A stretch of 21,671 nt of DNA from JBBQZL01 sp038207745. GTDB lineage: Bacteria; Actinomycetota; Thermoleophilia; Solirubrobacterales; 70-9. The stretch lies in the NCBI GenBank assembly GCA_038207745.1, contig JBBQZL010000017.1:1-21671 (forward strand). Direction: 5' to 3'. Every line of letters begins with the position of its first letter. Position 1 is the first letter of the stretch. The translations under genes and the position numbers were made by a program. The notes beneath the pieces are model-generated. The model had not been told where the DNA came from. It ran no database searches and was given only the letters and a program-made list of their open reading frames with translations. This document shows positions 8,682-15,967 of the stretch, one piece after another.

Positions 8682-10114
8682 CACGAGTGATGGTCACAGG
8701 CGGGTCCGGTTTCATCGGTTCCCACGTGGTCGACAAGCTCGCCGATGCCGGCTTCGAGCCTCGCATCTTCGACCTGATCCCCTCACCCCATCACGCCCCC
8801 GGCGAGATCGACACCGTCTGCGGAAGCCTCGACGATGCCGAGACGCTTCGCGAGGCGATGGGCGATTGTGACTTCGTGATCCATCTGGCTGCGGCTGCCG
8901 ACGTCGGCATCGTCGCCAAGGAGCCGGTCATGTCTGAGCACCTGAACGCCCGCGGCACGATGGCGGTGCTGGAAGCCGCTCGCGAGACCGGCGTCAAGCG
9001 CGTGCTCTACGGCTCGACGATCTGGGTCTACGGCGAGTCCGGAGAGGGCGACATCGATGAGGACTCCCCGATCGGGCTGCCTCCCCACCTCTACACCGCC
9101 AGCAAGTTCGCAGGTGAGATGTACTGCAGCTCATATGCCGAGCTCTTTGATGTTCCGTACACGATTCTTCGCTTCGGCATCCCGTATGGGCCGCGTGCAC
9201 GTCCGGCGGCCGTGATCCCGATCTTCGTACGAAAGGCGCTCGCCGGCGAGCCGCTGACACTTGCAGGTGACGGTATGCAGACGCGTCGCTTCATCTACGT
9301 GGAAGACCTCGCCGAGGGCGTCGTCCGCGGACTCGACGAGTGCGCCGAGAACCGGGTCTACAACCTGGCCAGCAACGAGACGGTGACGATCAAGGAGCTT
9401 GCCCACACGGTGGGTGACCTGGTCGGCGACACCGACATCGTCCACACCCCCGGACGCACCGGGGACTTCGGCGGAGCCGAAATCTCCAGCGAGCGCGCCC
9501 GCGAGGAGCTTGGCTGGGCCGCGTCAACGCCACTGCGTGACGGCGTCGACAGCTATATGACCTGGCTCAAGGCGACAACGCCCGCCGAAGAGCCGGCTCT
9601 CGCGGCCGTGAACCTCGTAACCCCGGCCCCCGTCGCCGCCGCGATGCCGGCGATGGCCGCAATGGCCACCGCGACGGCGTCGCCGACGGCTGCACCGGGC
9701 ATCAGGGAGCCGCGCAGTGCCGAGCAGAATCGCCTGATCACCAACCTGCCGCTGATCGCCGCGGTCTGTGCGATGGGCACCCTGATCGCATGGGGCCTCG
9801 CGATCCGCTTCGACATTCAGGAGCACACGGTCGCCCTGACAACTCTCTTCGCGATCCCGGTGCTCTTCTGCCTGGTTCCCAACCGCCTGCTGCCCAGGAC
9901 CAAGGCGGTCTTCGCCACAGGCTGCTGGATCCTCGCGATCTATCTGGTGCTTCTGGTCCTGCCGTGGACGAGGCATGCACTGGGGTTCGGCCTTCCGCAC
10001 ATCAAGGCGCTGCTGCTGACCGCGGTCGGGGTTGGGATGGCGACCGTCGTGGCAGTGAGCGTCAACAGATTGCGCCCCGAAGAGACGGAAGCAGTCCCCG
10101 ACCGCTCAAACTGA
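8678..10114 (+). CDS. NAD-dependent sugar epimerase/dehydratase fused to a four-helix membrane domain
   Basis: Residues 1 to about 300 form an extended short-chain dehydrogenase of the nucleotide-sugar epimerase/dehydratase family. It has GGSGFIG at 8-14 for NAD, Ser113/Thr114 in YGSTIWVYG, and the catalytic pair Tyr139 and Lys143 in YTASK. FGIPYGPRARP at 166-176 and RRFIYVEDLAEG at 203-214 are typical of substrate binding. Residues 300-350 are an Ala/Pro/Thr-rich linker. Residues about 357-376, 384-400, 410-428 and 444-462 are four hydrophobic segments, followed by a charged tail. The epimerase family normally ends near residue 310-340, so the membrane part is an unusual addition. It would tether the sugar enzyme to the inner membrane. 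The ATG at 8678 overlaps the aminotransferase stop. Enzymatic specificity is not predictable. Confidence 0.85.
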   Translation: MTRVMVTGGSGFIGSHVVDKLADAGFEPRIFDLIPSPHHAPGEIDTVCGSLDDAETLREAMGDCDFVIHLAAAADVGIVAKEPVMSEHLNARGTMAVLEAARETGVKRVLYGSTIWVYGESGEGDIDEDSPIGLPPHLYTASKFAGEMYCSSYAELFDVPYTILRFGIPYGPRARPAAVIPIFVRKALAGEPLTLAGDGMQTRRFIYVEDLAEGVVRGLDECAENRVYNLASNETVTIKELAHTVGDLVGDTDIVHTPGRTGDFGGAEISSERAREELGWAASTPLRDGVDSYMTWLKATTPAEEPALAAVNLVTPAPVAAAMPAMAAMATATASPTAAPGIREPRSAEQNRLITNLPLIAAVCAMGTLIAWGLAIRFDIQEHTVALTTLFAIPVLFCLVPNRLLPRTKAVFATGCWILAIYLVLLVLPWTRHALGFGLPHIKALLLTAVGVGMATVVAVSVNRLRPEETEAVPDRSN

Positions 10115-10147
10115 CCGGCCGCAGGGGTTGGGCCGCCGCGACGTGGC

Positions 10148-10840
10148 TCAGAGCAGGCCGGTGTGGAGACCGCCACTCTCGAGGCGATCCAGAATCGCCG
10201 GCAGCGCGGCAACCGTGCGGCGCCAGGAGTCGGTGGCGTTGTAATGGTCTGCATCGTGGAGCAGCAGGACATCCCCGGGTCCAAGATCCTCGGTCACCTC
10301 TCGGGCGATTCGTTCGGGGCTGATCCGGCGGCGCCAGTCATGCCCCCATCTGGACCAGAGGATCGGGCGCAGCCCACGCCTTCGAACCTCGGCCAATCCC
10401 GTCGGGCTGAAGATCCCGTAGGGCGGCCTGTAGACCGTCGGCTCGGTTTCCGTGGCCGCCGAGATCGTCGCGATCGCGCGGTCCAGATCCTGCCGAAACG
10501 CCCGGGGTGTCAATCTCATCTGGCTTTGATGCCGAAAGCCGTGGATGGCGATCGCATGTCCCCGGTCGGCGATCTCGCGGGCCAGGCTGACGTTGTGCTC
10601 AACCTGCTCGCCGACCAGAAAGAATGTCGCCTTCGCACCGGAGGCCTCGAGCAGGTCCAGAACCCGAGGTGTCCCCTGCGGATGCGGGCCATCGTCGAAG
10701 GTGATCGCAGCCGCGTCGGCCACATCGACATGCCTTTCGACACCGATCAATCGGGCCACGGATGGGATGATCGGCGCCAGAGCCGGCCCGGTCCAAACGG
10801 CACCGGCCGCCGCTCCCGCCAAGATCAGTGGTCCACGCAT
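10148..10840 (-). CDS. Polysaccharide deacetylase (NodB homology domain)
   Basis: Carbohydrate esterase family 4 type protein of 230 residues that probably removes N- or O-acetyl groups from an envelope or lipid-linked sugar. All NodB motifs are present: motif 1 TFDDGPHPQGT at 47-57 with Asp49 (base) and Asp50 (metal), motif 2 HGFRH at 100-104 with both metal histidines, motif 3 RPPYG at 138-142, the tryptophan motif near 165-169 and motif 5 LLLHD at 192-196 with His195. Residues 1-27 are hydrophobic and uncharged after Arg2, so they are probably a signal anchor. A strong Shine-Dalgarno GGGAGG lies 8 bases before the ATG. It converges on the epimerase gene (33 bases apart) and diverges from the transporter with 15 bases between start codons. 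Confidence 0.92.
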   Translation of the reverse strand: MRGPLILAGAAAGAVWTGPALAPIIPSVARLIGVERHVDVADAAAITFDDGPHPQGTPRVLDLLEASGAKATFFLVGEQVEHNVSLAREIADRGHAIAIHGFRHQSQMRLTPRAFRQDLDRAIATISAATETEPTVYRPPYGIFSPTGLAEVRRRGLRPILWSRWGHDWRRRISPERIAREVTEDLGPGDVLLLHDADHYNATDSWRRTVAALPAILDRLESGGLHTGLL

Positions 10841-10848
10841 GAGTGAAT

Positions 10849-10854
10849 CCTCCC
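10849..10854 (-). promoter_or_regulatory. Strong ribosome binding site of the deacetylase
   Basis: GGGAGG on the minus strand with 8-base spacing to the ATG at 10840. It fixes the start, shows that this mRNA has a leader (unlike several neighbours), and ends one base before the transporter ATG on the other strand. Confidence 0.8.
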
Positions 10855-10855
10855 A

Positions 10856-11731
10856 ATGATCGAGTCCAGCGTAGCCCTCGGGTTCGTGCTCGCCGCAATT
10901 GCGGGCCTCTGCTACGACTCTGGATACGCGCTACAGGCATTGGAGGCGCGGCGTGCGCCGGCCAAGCATTCGTTGAAGCCGACGCTGCTTCTGCACCTCC
11001 TCAGGCGTCCCCTCTGGGTTGGCGCCACGTTGCTCTCGCTTGTCGGCTGGCCGCTGCAGATCTTGGCCCTCTCGATGGCCCCGCTCACCCTGGTCCAGCC
11101 GACGCTTGCGCTCGGGCTGCTCGTCCTGCTGGTCCTCGGGTCCCGGATTCTCAAGGAGAAGGTCGGACCGCGGGAGATCTCCGCCGTCCTGCTGATAATT
11201 GCCGCGGTCACCGTAATTGCTCTTGCCGCACCGGCTGATTCCGAAAGCGTCGATCGCGGAGCTCCACTCTGGATCGCGCTCGGCTTCCTTGCCCTCGTCA
11301 CCGTGATGCCATTCATCCTCGGCCGGAAGCGAGTCAGGGGGGCGGTGCTGCTGGTGCTCGCCGCCGGAGCCGCCGACGGCATGGCCGCCTTCATCGCCAA
11401 GATCATCTCCGAGGATCTTGGCGAGGGGGCGCTGCTTGCTGCCGCTGCCTGGGCGGCGATGATCGGGGGCGCGGTGTTGCTCGGTCTGATCAGCGAGACG
11501 ACGGCGCTTCAGCGGGCACCGGCCACCAGGGTGGCGCCATCAGTTCTGGTCATGCAGATCGCGGTGCCGGTGATCCTGGCGCCGCTGATCGGCGGAGAGG
11601 GCTGGGACAACACCCCCGGAGGCGGCGCTGTCCTGGTCGGCGGCCTGATCGTCCTTGTCGCCGGTGTCGCGATCCTCGGAAGCTCACCCGCCGTCGCGGG
11701 CGTGATCGCCGAGAGTCGCGAGGACGAGTGA
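10856..11731 (+). CDS. DMT-superfamily (EamA/NIPA-like) membrane transporter
   Basis: A 291-residue integral membrane protein with about eight or nine hydrophobic helices in two similar halves. A charged loop lies near residues 124-136 and a short acidic tail ends the protein. The segment LSMAPLTLVQPTLALGLLVL (about 72-91) followed by ILKEKVGPREI is typical of the drug/metabolite transporter fold. Relatives in actinobacteria are annotated only as DMT transporters; the family includes exporters, small flippases and Mg2+-transporter-like proteins. The ATG at 10856 is followed directly by the first helix. There is no clear Shine-Dalgarno, and any promoter must lie inside the divergent deacetylase gene. 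Its 3' end overlaps the glycosyltransferase tail-to-tail by 48 bases. Substrate unknown; a role in moving a glycolipid is conjecture from context. Confidence 0.75.
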   Translation: MIESSVALGFVLAAIAGLCYDSGYALQALEARRAPAKHSLKPTLLLHLLRRPLWVGATLLSLVGWPLQILALSMAPLTLVQPTLALGLLVLLVLGSRILKEKVGPREISAVLLIIAAVTVIALAAPADSESVDRGAPLWIALGFLALVTVMPFILGRKRVRGAVLLVLAAGAADGMAAFIAKIISEDLGEGALLAAAAWAAMIGGAVLLGLISETTALQRAPATRVAPSVLVMQIAVPVILAPLIGGEGWDNTPGGGAVLVGGLIVLVAGVAILGSSPAVAGVIAESREDE

Positions 11732-12799
11732 GGCTGCTTCCGGCAGCTCTTCGAAGGTGCGGTCCGGCTCGGCCGGGTGGGCAAGCGCATCCTTGAGCGC
11801 CATGCCGAGCTCGGCCCGGTCAGAGGCGACCGCTGCCAGGCCAAACCTGAGGTAGGCGGCATTGTTGACCCGGACGTGCCCCCTCCCCCAGCCGTAGGAG
11901 ATCACACGGCAGCCTCGCATGATCGCCTCGAGCACGGTCAGCCCGGCGGTTGAGTGGACGAGCACGTCCGAGGCGGCGAAGAGGTCGCCGATCCTGTCGG
12001 TGAAGCCCATCACCACGACCCGGTCGTCGGCTCCGAACCGCGCCTGCATGTCGCGAAGAATCTGATCGTTTCGACCGCAGAGACATACGACGGTCGTGTT
12101 CGGCTGTTCGAGCGCCGCATCAACGGCGCCGGCGATATCGCCCACCGCCCAGCCGCCGCCGGAGACGATCACAATCGGGCCGTCAAGCGGCAATCCCAGA
12201 GACTTGCGGGCCTGCCGCTGGTCCCGGGGTTCATAGAACTCGCGCGCGGTCATGCCCCGGGCACAGGCGATCTCGCTCCCGGGTGCGATCTCACGCACCT
12301 CCGCCTCGGATTCCGGGTGGATGATCAGATGCAGATCCACCCCCGGAGCGGCCCAGTATCTGAGCGAGGCCAGGTCGGTGATCAGTGAGACGACCGGCGC
12401 CGCAAGCCTGCCGCGTCGGCGCAATCGACCCAGGACATCGGTGGCGCCTGGATAGGTGGAGACGATCACGTCCGGCCTGTGGGCGGCGACCTCGGCGGCG
12501 ATCTTCCGGACTCCTGCCGCGTAGCCCAGATTTCCCGCGAAGCTCCTCATCGGTCGGACCTCGGTGATCAGCTTGTGCTCGATGTCGAACATCCGCCCGC
12601 CCCAATCCGAGTGGAACTGGGAGCCACCCATCACGACCCGTTCGTAGAGGCCCCCGATCACCGCGAGGGTGTCCACCGTCTCGACCGATGTCCCCGGCTG
12701 GATCTGCCGGATCCCCTCGCTGATGATCCGGGCGGGAAGGTCGTGTCCCTCCCCGATCGAGGCCGAGAAGATCAGCACGCGAACCGGGTCGAACACCAT
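11684..12799 (-). CDS. MGDG synthase/MurG-like glycosyltransferase
   Basis: GT-B fold glycosyltransferase (family 28 type) of 371 residues. SASIGEGHD at 12-20 corresponds to the N-terminal glycine-histidine loop of MGDG synthases. STYPGATDVLG at 114-124 and LITDLAS at 139-145 fit the lipid-acceptor half. GGGWAVGD at 214-221 and STAGLTVLEAIMRGCRVI at 283-300 are the nucleotide-sugar donor site. It probably transfers a hexose from a UDP-sugar to diacylglycerol or a related lipid at the inner membrane. The ATG at 12799 is preferred over an upstream TTG (12847) because the latter adds a Pro-rich tail overlapping pgl. It starts 7 bases after the pgl stop, so it is probably co-transcribed with gnd and pgl. 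Convergent overlap of 48 bases with the transporter gene. Confidence 0.82.
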   Translation of the reverse strand: MVFDPVRVLIFSASIGEGHDLPARIISEGIRQIQPGTSVETVDTLAVIGGLYERVVMGGSQFHSDWGGRMFDIEHKLITEVRPMRSFAGNLGYAAGVRKIAAEVAAHRPDVIVSTYPGATDVLGRLRRRGRLAAPVVSLITDLASLRYWAAPGVDLHLIIHPESEAEVREIAPGSEIACARGMTAREFYEPRDQRQARKSLGLPLDGPIVIVSGGGWAVGDIAGAVDAALEQPNTTVVCLCGRNDQILRDMQARFGADDRVVVMGFTDRIGDLFAASDVLVHSTAGLTVLEAIMRGCRVISYGWGRGHVRVNNAAYLRFGLAAVASDRAELGMALKDALAHPAEPDRTFEELPEAASLVLATLGDHARDGG

Positions 12800-12806
12800 C
12801 GCCGGG

Positions 12807-13469
12807 TCAGTCGGCCGGAAGGTCGGCGGCGGCCGCCCTGTCGGCAACCACCACCACGTCGTCGATCCCGATGCGACCTGCCGGGATTGTCCTGTCGCCC
12901 GCGACCAACTTCGCCAGCGCCTCGCGTTTGTCCGGGCCCGTGACCAGGAACATCGCCTTGCCGGCGATCGCGATGCCCGGATAGGTGAGGGTCATTCTCT
13001 GATGCCCCTGATAGGCGGTCCCGGTCAGTGCGACGCGTCGATCGGTGACCTCGAGAACCGGGTCGCTCGGAACCAGCGAAGCCGTGTGGCCGTCGGGCCC
13101 GAGGCCGAGGTGGATCAGGTCGAGATGATCGGGAAGCTCCTCGTCATATGCCCTGGCGGCTGACTCGAGATCCCGGCTGGTCACCTGCATCGGGTGCAGG
13201 ATCGCCTGGCGCTCGATCGGCAGGATCATGATCATGTGGGTGAGGTTTCGATCCTGGCTGCCAGGCGACGCGATCCTTTCATCAACCTGGTAGATCTGGG
13301 TCTGATCCCACGGAATCTCGGTCGAGTCGAGCGCCCCGAGCATGTTCCACGGGGTGTGACCGCCACTCATCGCCATATCGAACGAGCCATGGTCGGCGAC
13401 AGCAGCCCGGCCGGTCTCGCTGATGATCTGCGCTCCTCTTATCGCGGCCGCCGTAGCGTCGGCCACCAC
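12807..13469 (-). CDS. pgl: 6-phosphogluconolactonase
   Basis: Hydrolyses 6-phosphogluconolactone to 6-phosphogluconate, the second step of the oxidative pentose phosphate pathway; 220 residues, DevB/NagB-fold family. Motifs are SGGHTP at 35-40, DER at 63-65 (usual DERxVP region) and GLGPDGHTASL at 122-132 with the catalytic histidine. The start is uncertain. GTG at 13469 (tandem GTG GTG) lies 8 bases after the gnd stop. The frame remains open and similar to the family a few residues upstream (LKLEVVAD, beginning at a CTG that overlaps the gnd stop), so a non-standard start cannot be excluded. Gene order gnd-pgl-glycosyltransferase with tiny gaps implies one mRNA. Confidence 0.92.
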   Translation of the reverse strand: MVADATAAAIRGAQIISETGRAAVADHGSFDMAMSGGHTPWNMLGALDSTEIPWDQTQIYQVDERIASPGSQDRNLTHMIMILPIERQAILHPMQVTSRDLESAARAYDEELPDHLDLIHLGLGPDGHTASLVPSDPVLEVTDRRVALTGTAYQGHQRMTLTYPGIAIAGKAMFLVTGPDKREALAKLVAGDRTIPAGRIGIDDVVVVADRAAAADLPAD

Positions 13470-13477
13470 CTCGAGTT

Positions 13478-14494
13478 TCAGCTCTTCTTCTCGTCGTGAC
13501 CGCCGAATTGCTTGCGCATCGCGGAGAGGATCTTGTCGCCGAAATCACCTTCGCCCCTGGAGGAGAATCGCTCGTAAAGGGCAGAGGTGAGCACCGGTGC
13601 CGGCACTCCCTCCTCGATCGCTGCAATTGATGTCCAGCGACCTTCGCCGGAGTCCGAGACGCGTCCCGAGAACTCCTCGAGCTTCGGTGACTCCTGAAGT
13701 GCGGAAGCGGTCAGGTCGAGCAGCCAGGATCCGACGACGCTTCCACGTCGCCAGACCTCGGCAACCTCGGGAATGTCGAGCGTGTACCGGTAGTACTCGG
13801 GATTCTCCATCGGAGCCGTCTCGGCATCGGCGTCGCGGGTCTTGGATCCCGCATCCGCACCGTTCAAGATGTTGAGGCCCTCGGCATACGCCGCCATGAT
13901 CCCGTACTCGATCCCGTTGTGGACCATCTTCACGAAGTGCCCGGCACCGACCGGACCACAGTGCAGATAGCCCTGTTCGGACGCCGACGGCTCACCGTCG
14001 CGACCCGGCGTGCGTTCTGCGGATTCAACGCCCGGTGCGAGCGTCGCGAAGATCGGCTCGAGTCGACTGAAGGCCTCATCGGGCCCGCCGATCATCAGGC
14101 AGTAGCCGCGCTCGAGCCCGAAGACGCCGCCGCTCGTGCCGCAGTCCATGTAATCGATGCCGCTCTCGGAAAGGACCTTTGCCCGCTGGATGTCGTCGCG
14201 GTAATAGGTGTTGCCGCCGTCGACGATCGCGTCGCCGTCATCGAGAACATCGCCGACCGCGGCCACGGTCTTGTGAGTGATCTCGCCCGCGGGGACCATT
14301 ACCCAGACCGCGCGCGGGGCGGTCAGCTTGGAGGCGAGTTCCTCGAGTGATCCGGCCCCATCGGCACCCTCCGCGGCCAATGCCGTGATCGATTCCGGGT
14401 TGACGTCGTAGACCACGACGCGGTGTCCATCATTCATAAGCCTCCGGGCGATGTTGGCGCCCATCCGGCCCAATCCGACAATTCCCAACTCCAC
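13478..14494 (-). CDS. gnd: 6-phosphogluconate dehydrogenase, decarboxylating, short NAD-type
   Basis: Oxidises 6-phosphogluconate to ribulose-5-phosphate and CO2. The start is GTG at 14494, giving MELGIVGLGRMG; GGGGTG sits 6 bases upstream as a Shine-Dalgarno, which decides against the earlier TTG at 14524. The 338 residues match the short GndA/YqeC class rather than the roughly 470-residue NADP enzyme. Rossmann GLGRMG is at 7-12. Asp30 at the end of the second strand (VVYDVNPES) suggests NAD+ rather than NADP+. The substrate loop is CGTSGGVFGLERG at 118-130, and catalytic Lys189 with Asn193 lies in KMVHNGIEYG. It diverges from zwf over 72 bases and is followed by pgl. Confidence 0.93.
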   Translation of the reverse strand: MELGIVGLGRMGANIARRLMNDGHRVVVYDVNPESITALAAEGADGAGSLEELASKLTAPRAVWVMVPAGEITHKTVAAVGDVLDDGDAIVDGGNTYYRDDIQRAKVLSESGIDYMDCGTSGGVFGLERGYCLMIGGPDEAFSRLEPIFATLAPGVESAERTPGRDGEPSASEQGYLHCGPVGAGHFVKMVHNGIEYGIMAAYAEGLNILNGADAGSKTRDADAETAPMENPEYYRYTLDIPEVAEVWRRGSVVGSWLLDLTASALQESPKLEEFSGRVSDSGEGRWTSIAAIEEGVPAPVLTSALYERFSSRGEGDFGDKILSAMRKQFGGHDEKKS

Positions 14495-14500
14495 GACATT

Positions 14501-14506
14501 CACCCC
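14501..14506 (-). promoter_or_regulatory. Ribosome binding site fixing the gnd start
   Basis: GGGGTG on the minus strand, 6 bases before the GTG at 14494. It supports the shorter gnd N-terminus. Confidence 0.6.
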
Positions 14507-14536
14507 GTTCTCGACGCTGGCCAAGTCTGCATCGCA

Positions 14537-14542
14537 ATCCTA
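14537..14542 (-). promoter_or_regulatory. Candidate -10 hexamer of the gnd-pgl-glycosyltransferase unit
   Basis: TAGGAT on the minus strand inside the 72-base gnd/zwf gap. It gives a leader of about 35 bases that includes the gnd ribosome site. It lies 11 bases from the zwf -10 on the opposite strand, so the two promoters face away from each other and nearly touch. The -35 is not clear. Confidence 0.4.
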
Positions 14543-14553
14543 CGCCGAGCGGA

Positions 14554-14559
14554 TAGCCT
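14554..14559 (+). promoter_or_regulatory. Candidate -10 of zwf, leaderless arrangement
   Basis: TAGCCT is followed by seven bases and then the zwf ATG, placing the transcript 5' end at the start codon. No Shine-Dalgarno is present. Confidence 0.45.
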
Positions 14560-14566
14560 GAGCGTC

Positions 14567-15967
14567 ATGACCACCTCCAATCGGAATAAATCGCCCATCG
14601 CCGACGTGCTGGTGATCTTCGGCATCACCGGCGACCTGGCAAAGAAGATGACCTTCCGGGCCCTCTACAAGCTCGAGAGCCGAGGACTCCTGGAGTGTCC
14701 GATCGTTGGTGTCGCGATCAACGATTGGGGCGACGAGGAGCTTCGCGATCATGCGCGTGAATCCGTTTCGTCCTCGGTTCAGCACGTCGATGCGGCAGTT
14801 CTCGACAAGCTGACCGCGAGGCTCAGCTACGTCGCCGGCGACTACGGCGACGCGGCCACCTACAAGCGGGTCGCAACGGCGATCAAGGGCTGCAGGCAGC
14901 CCGCCTTCTACCTGGAGATCCCGCCGTCGCTCTTCGGGCTCGTCGTCAGAGGTCTCGGGGCGGCCGGGATCACCAAGGGTGCGCGCGTCGTGATCGAAAA
15001 GCCCTTCGGGCACGACACCGACTCTGCACGCGCGCTGCAGGCGGAGTTGATCGAGGTGCTGACCGAGGATCAGATCTACCGGATCGATCATTACCTCGGC
15101 AAGGAACCGGTGATGGACATCAGCTACCTGCGGTTCGCCAACACGATGCTCGAGCCGATCTGGAAGCGCAACTACGTGGCCCATGTGCAGATGACCCTGG
15201 CCGAGAACTTCGGGGTCGAGGACCGCGGTCACTTCTACGACCCGATCGGAACGCTGCGCGACGTGATCCAGAACCACGCGCTTCAGATGCTGGCCCTGGT
15301 CACGATGGAACCGCCCACCGGCAACCATCCCGACTCCGTCCGCGACAAGAAGCTGGAGCTGTTCCGGGCGATGAAGTCGGCGGACCCGAAGCGCTACGTG
15401 AGGGGCCAGTACGACGGCTACCTCGAGATCGACGGGGTCGCGAAGAACTCGAAGACCGAGACATTCGTCGCGCTGCGGCTCGAGATCGACAACTGGCGCT
15501 GGGCCGGAGTCCCGATCTACATCCGGGCCGGCAAGAACATGCCGATCAAGCAGACCCAGGTGACGATCGTCTTCAAGCGCCCGCCGCGGCTCGGCCTCGG
15601 CGGCGGCAAACAGCCCGAGCCCGACCAGCTCGCGATCCGCATCGACCCGCATGCCGGCGCATTGATCAGATTTCAGACCAAGGCTCCCGGCAAGGACTCC
15701 CTCCAGCCGAGCGACCTCGAGGTTCTGTTCGAAAAGGTCCCGGGCGAGGATCCCGAACCCTACGAGCGGCTCCTTGCCGACGCGATGGCCGGGCGCTCGG
15801 ATCTGTTCACCCGCGAGGACGCGGTCAACGAGACCTGGCGGATCGTCCAGCCCCTCCTCGACCACCCGGGGCCTGTGCTCGGGTATGAACCGGGAACCTG
15901 GGGCCCCGACAAGGCCAAGAATCTGACCAGGGGGGTCGCCCACTGGTATGACCTCTGGTTGCCGTAG
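14567..15967 (+). CDS. zwf: Glucose-6-phosphate 1-dehydrogenase
   Basis: Oxidises glucose-6-phosphate to 6-phosphogluconolactone with reduction of NAD(P)+, the entry step of the oxidative branch; 466 residues. The coenzyme loop is GITGDLAKK at 19-27. EKPFGHD at 144-150 and the active-site signature RIDHYLGKE at 172-180 (His175, Lys179) follow. The catalytic-base region is DRGHFYDPIGTLRDV, near residue 220, and YIRAGKNMP occurs later. An earlier start in the same frame would run through the divergent gnd promoter region, so the ATG at 14567 is chosen. No opcA follows; the next gene is convergent. Coenzyme preference cannot be read safely from sequence. Confidence 0.97.
   Translation: MTTSNRNKSPIADVLVIFGITGDLAKKMTFRALYKLESRGLLECPIVGVAINDWGDEELRDHARESVSSSVQHVDAAVLDKLTARLSYVAGDYGDAATYKRVATAIKGCRQPAFYLEIPPSLFGLVVRGLGAAGITKGARVVIEKPFGHDTDSARALQAELIEVLTEDQIYRIDHYLGKEPVMDISYLRFANTMLEPIWKRNYVAHVQMTLAENFGVEDRGHFYDPIGTLRDVIQNHALQMLALVTMEPPTGNHPDSVRDKKLELFRAMKSADPKRYVRGQYDGYLEIDGVAKNSKTETFVALRLEIDNWRWAGVPIYIRAGKNMPIKQTQVTIVFKRPPRLGLGGGKQPEPDQLAIRIDPHAGALIRFQTKAPGKDSLQPSDLEVLFEKVPGEDPEPYERLLADAMAGRSDLFTREDAVNETWRIVQPLLDHPGPVLGYEPGTWGPDKAKNLTRGVAHWYDLWLP

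Noticed and set aside
10115..10147. Possible terminator hairpin (CGGCC...GGCCG) between the SDR and deacetylase genes
   Set aside because: Only a 5-bp stem with a 10-base loop and no T-run; expected by chance at this GC content.
7653..10840. Naming the genes arnB, arnA and arnD
   Set aside because: Only the functional families match. ArnA decarboxylase residues and the formyltransferase domain are not seen, and the deacetylase and aminotransferase families are broad.
12800..12847. Upstream TTG start for the glycosyltransferase
   Set aside because: Adds a Pro-rich stretch inside the pgl gene; the ATG at 12799 fits the family N-terminus.
14495..14524. Upstream TTG start for gnd
   Set aside because: The GTG at 14494 has a good ribosome site and gives the standard Rossmann start.
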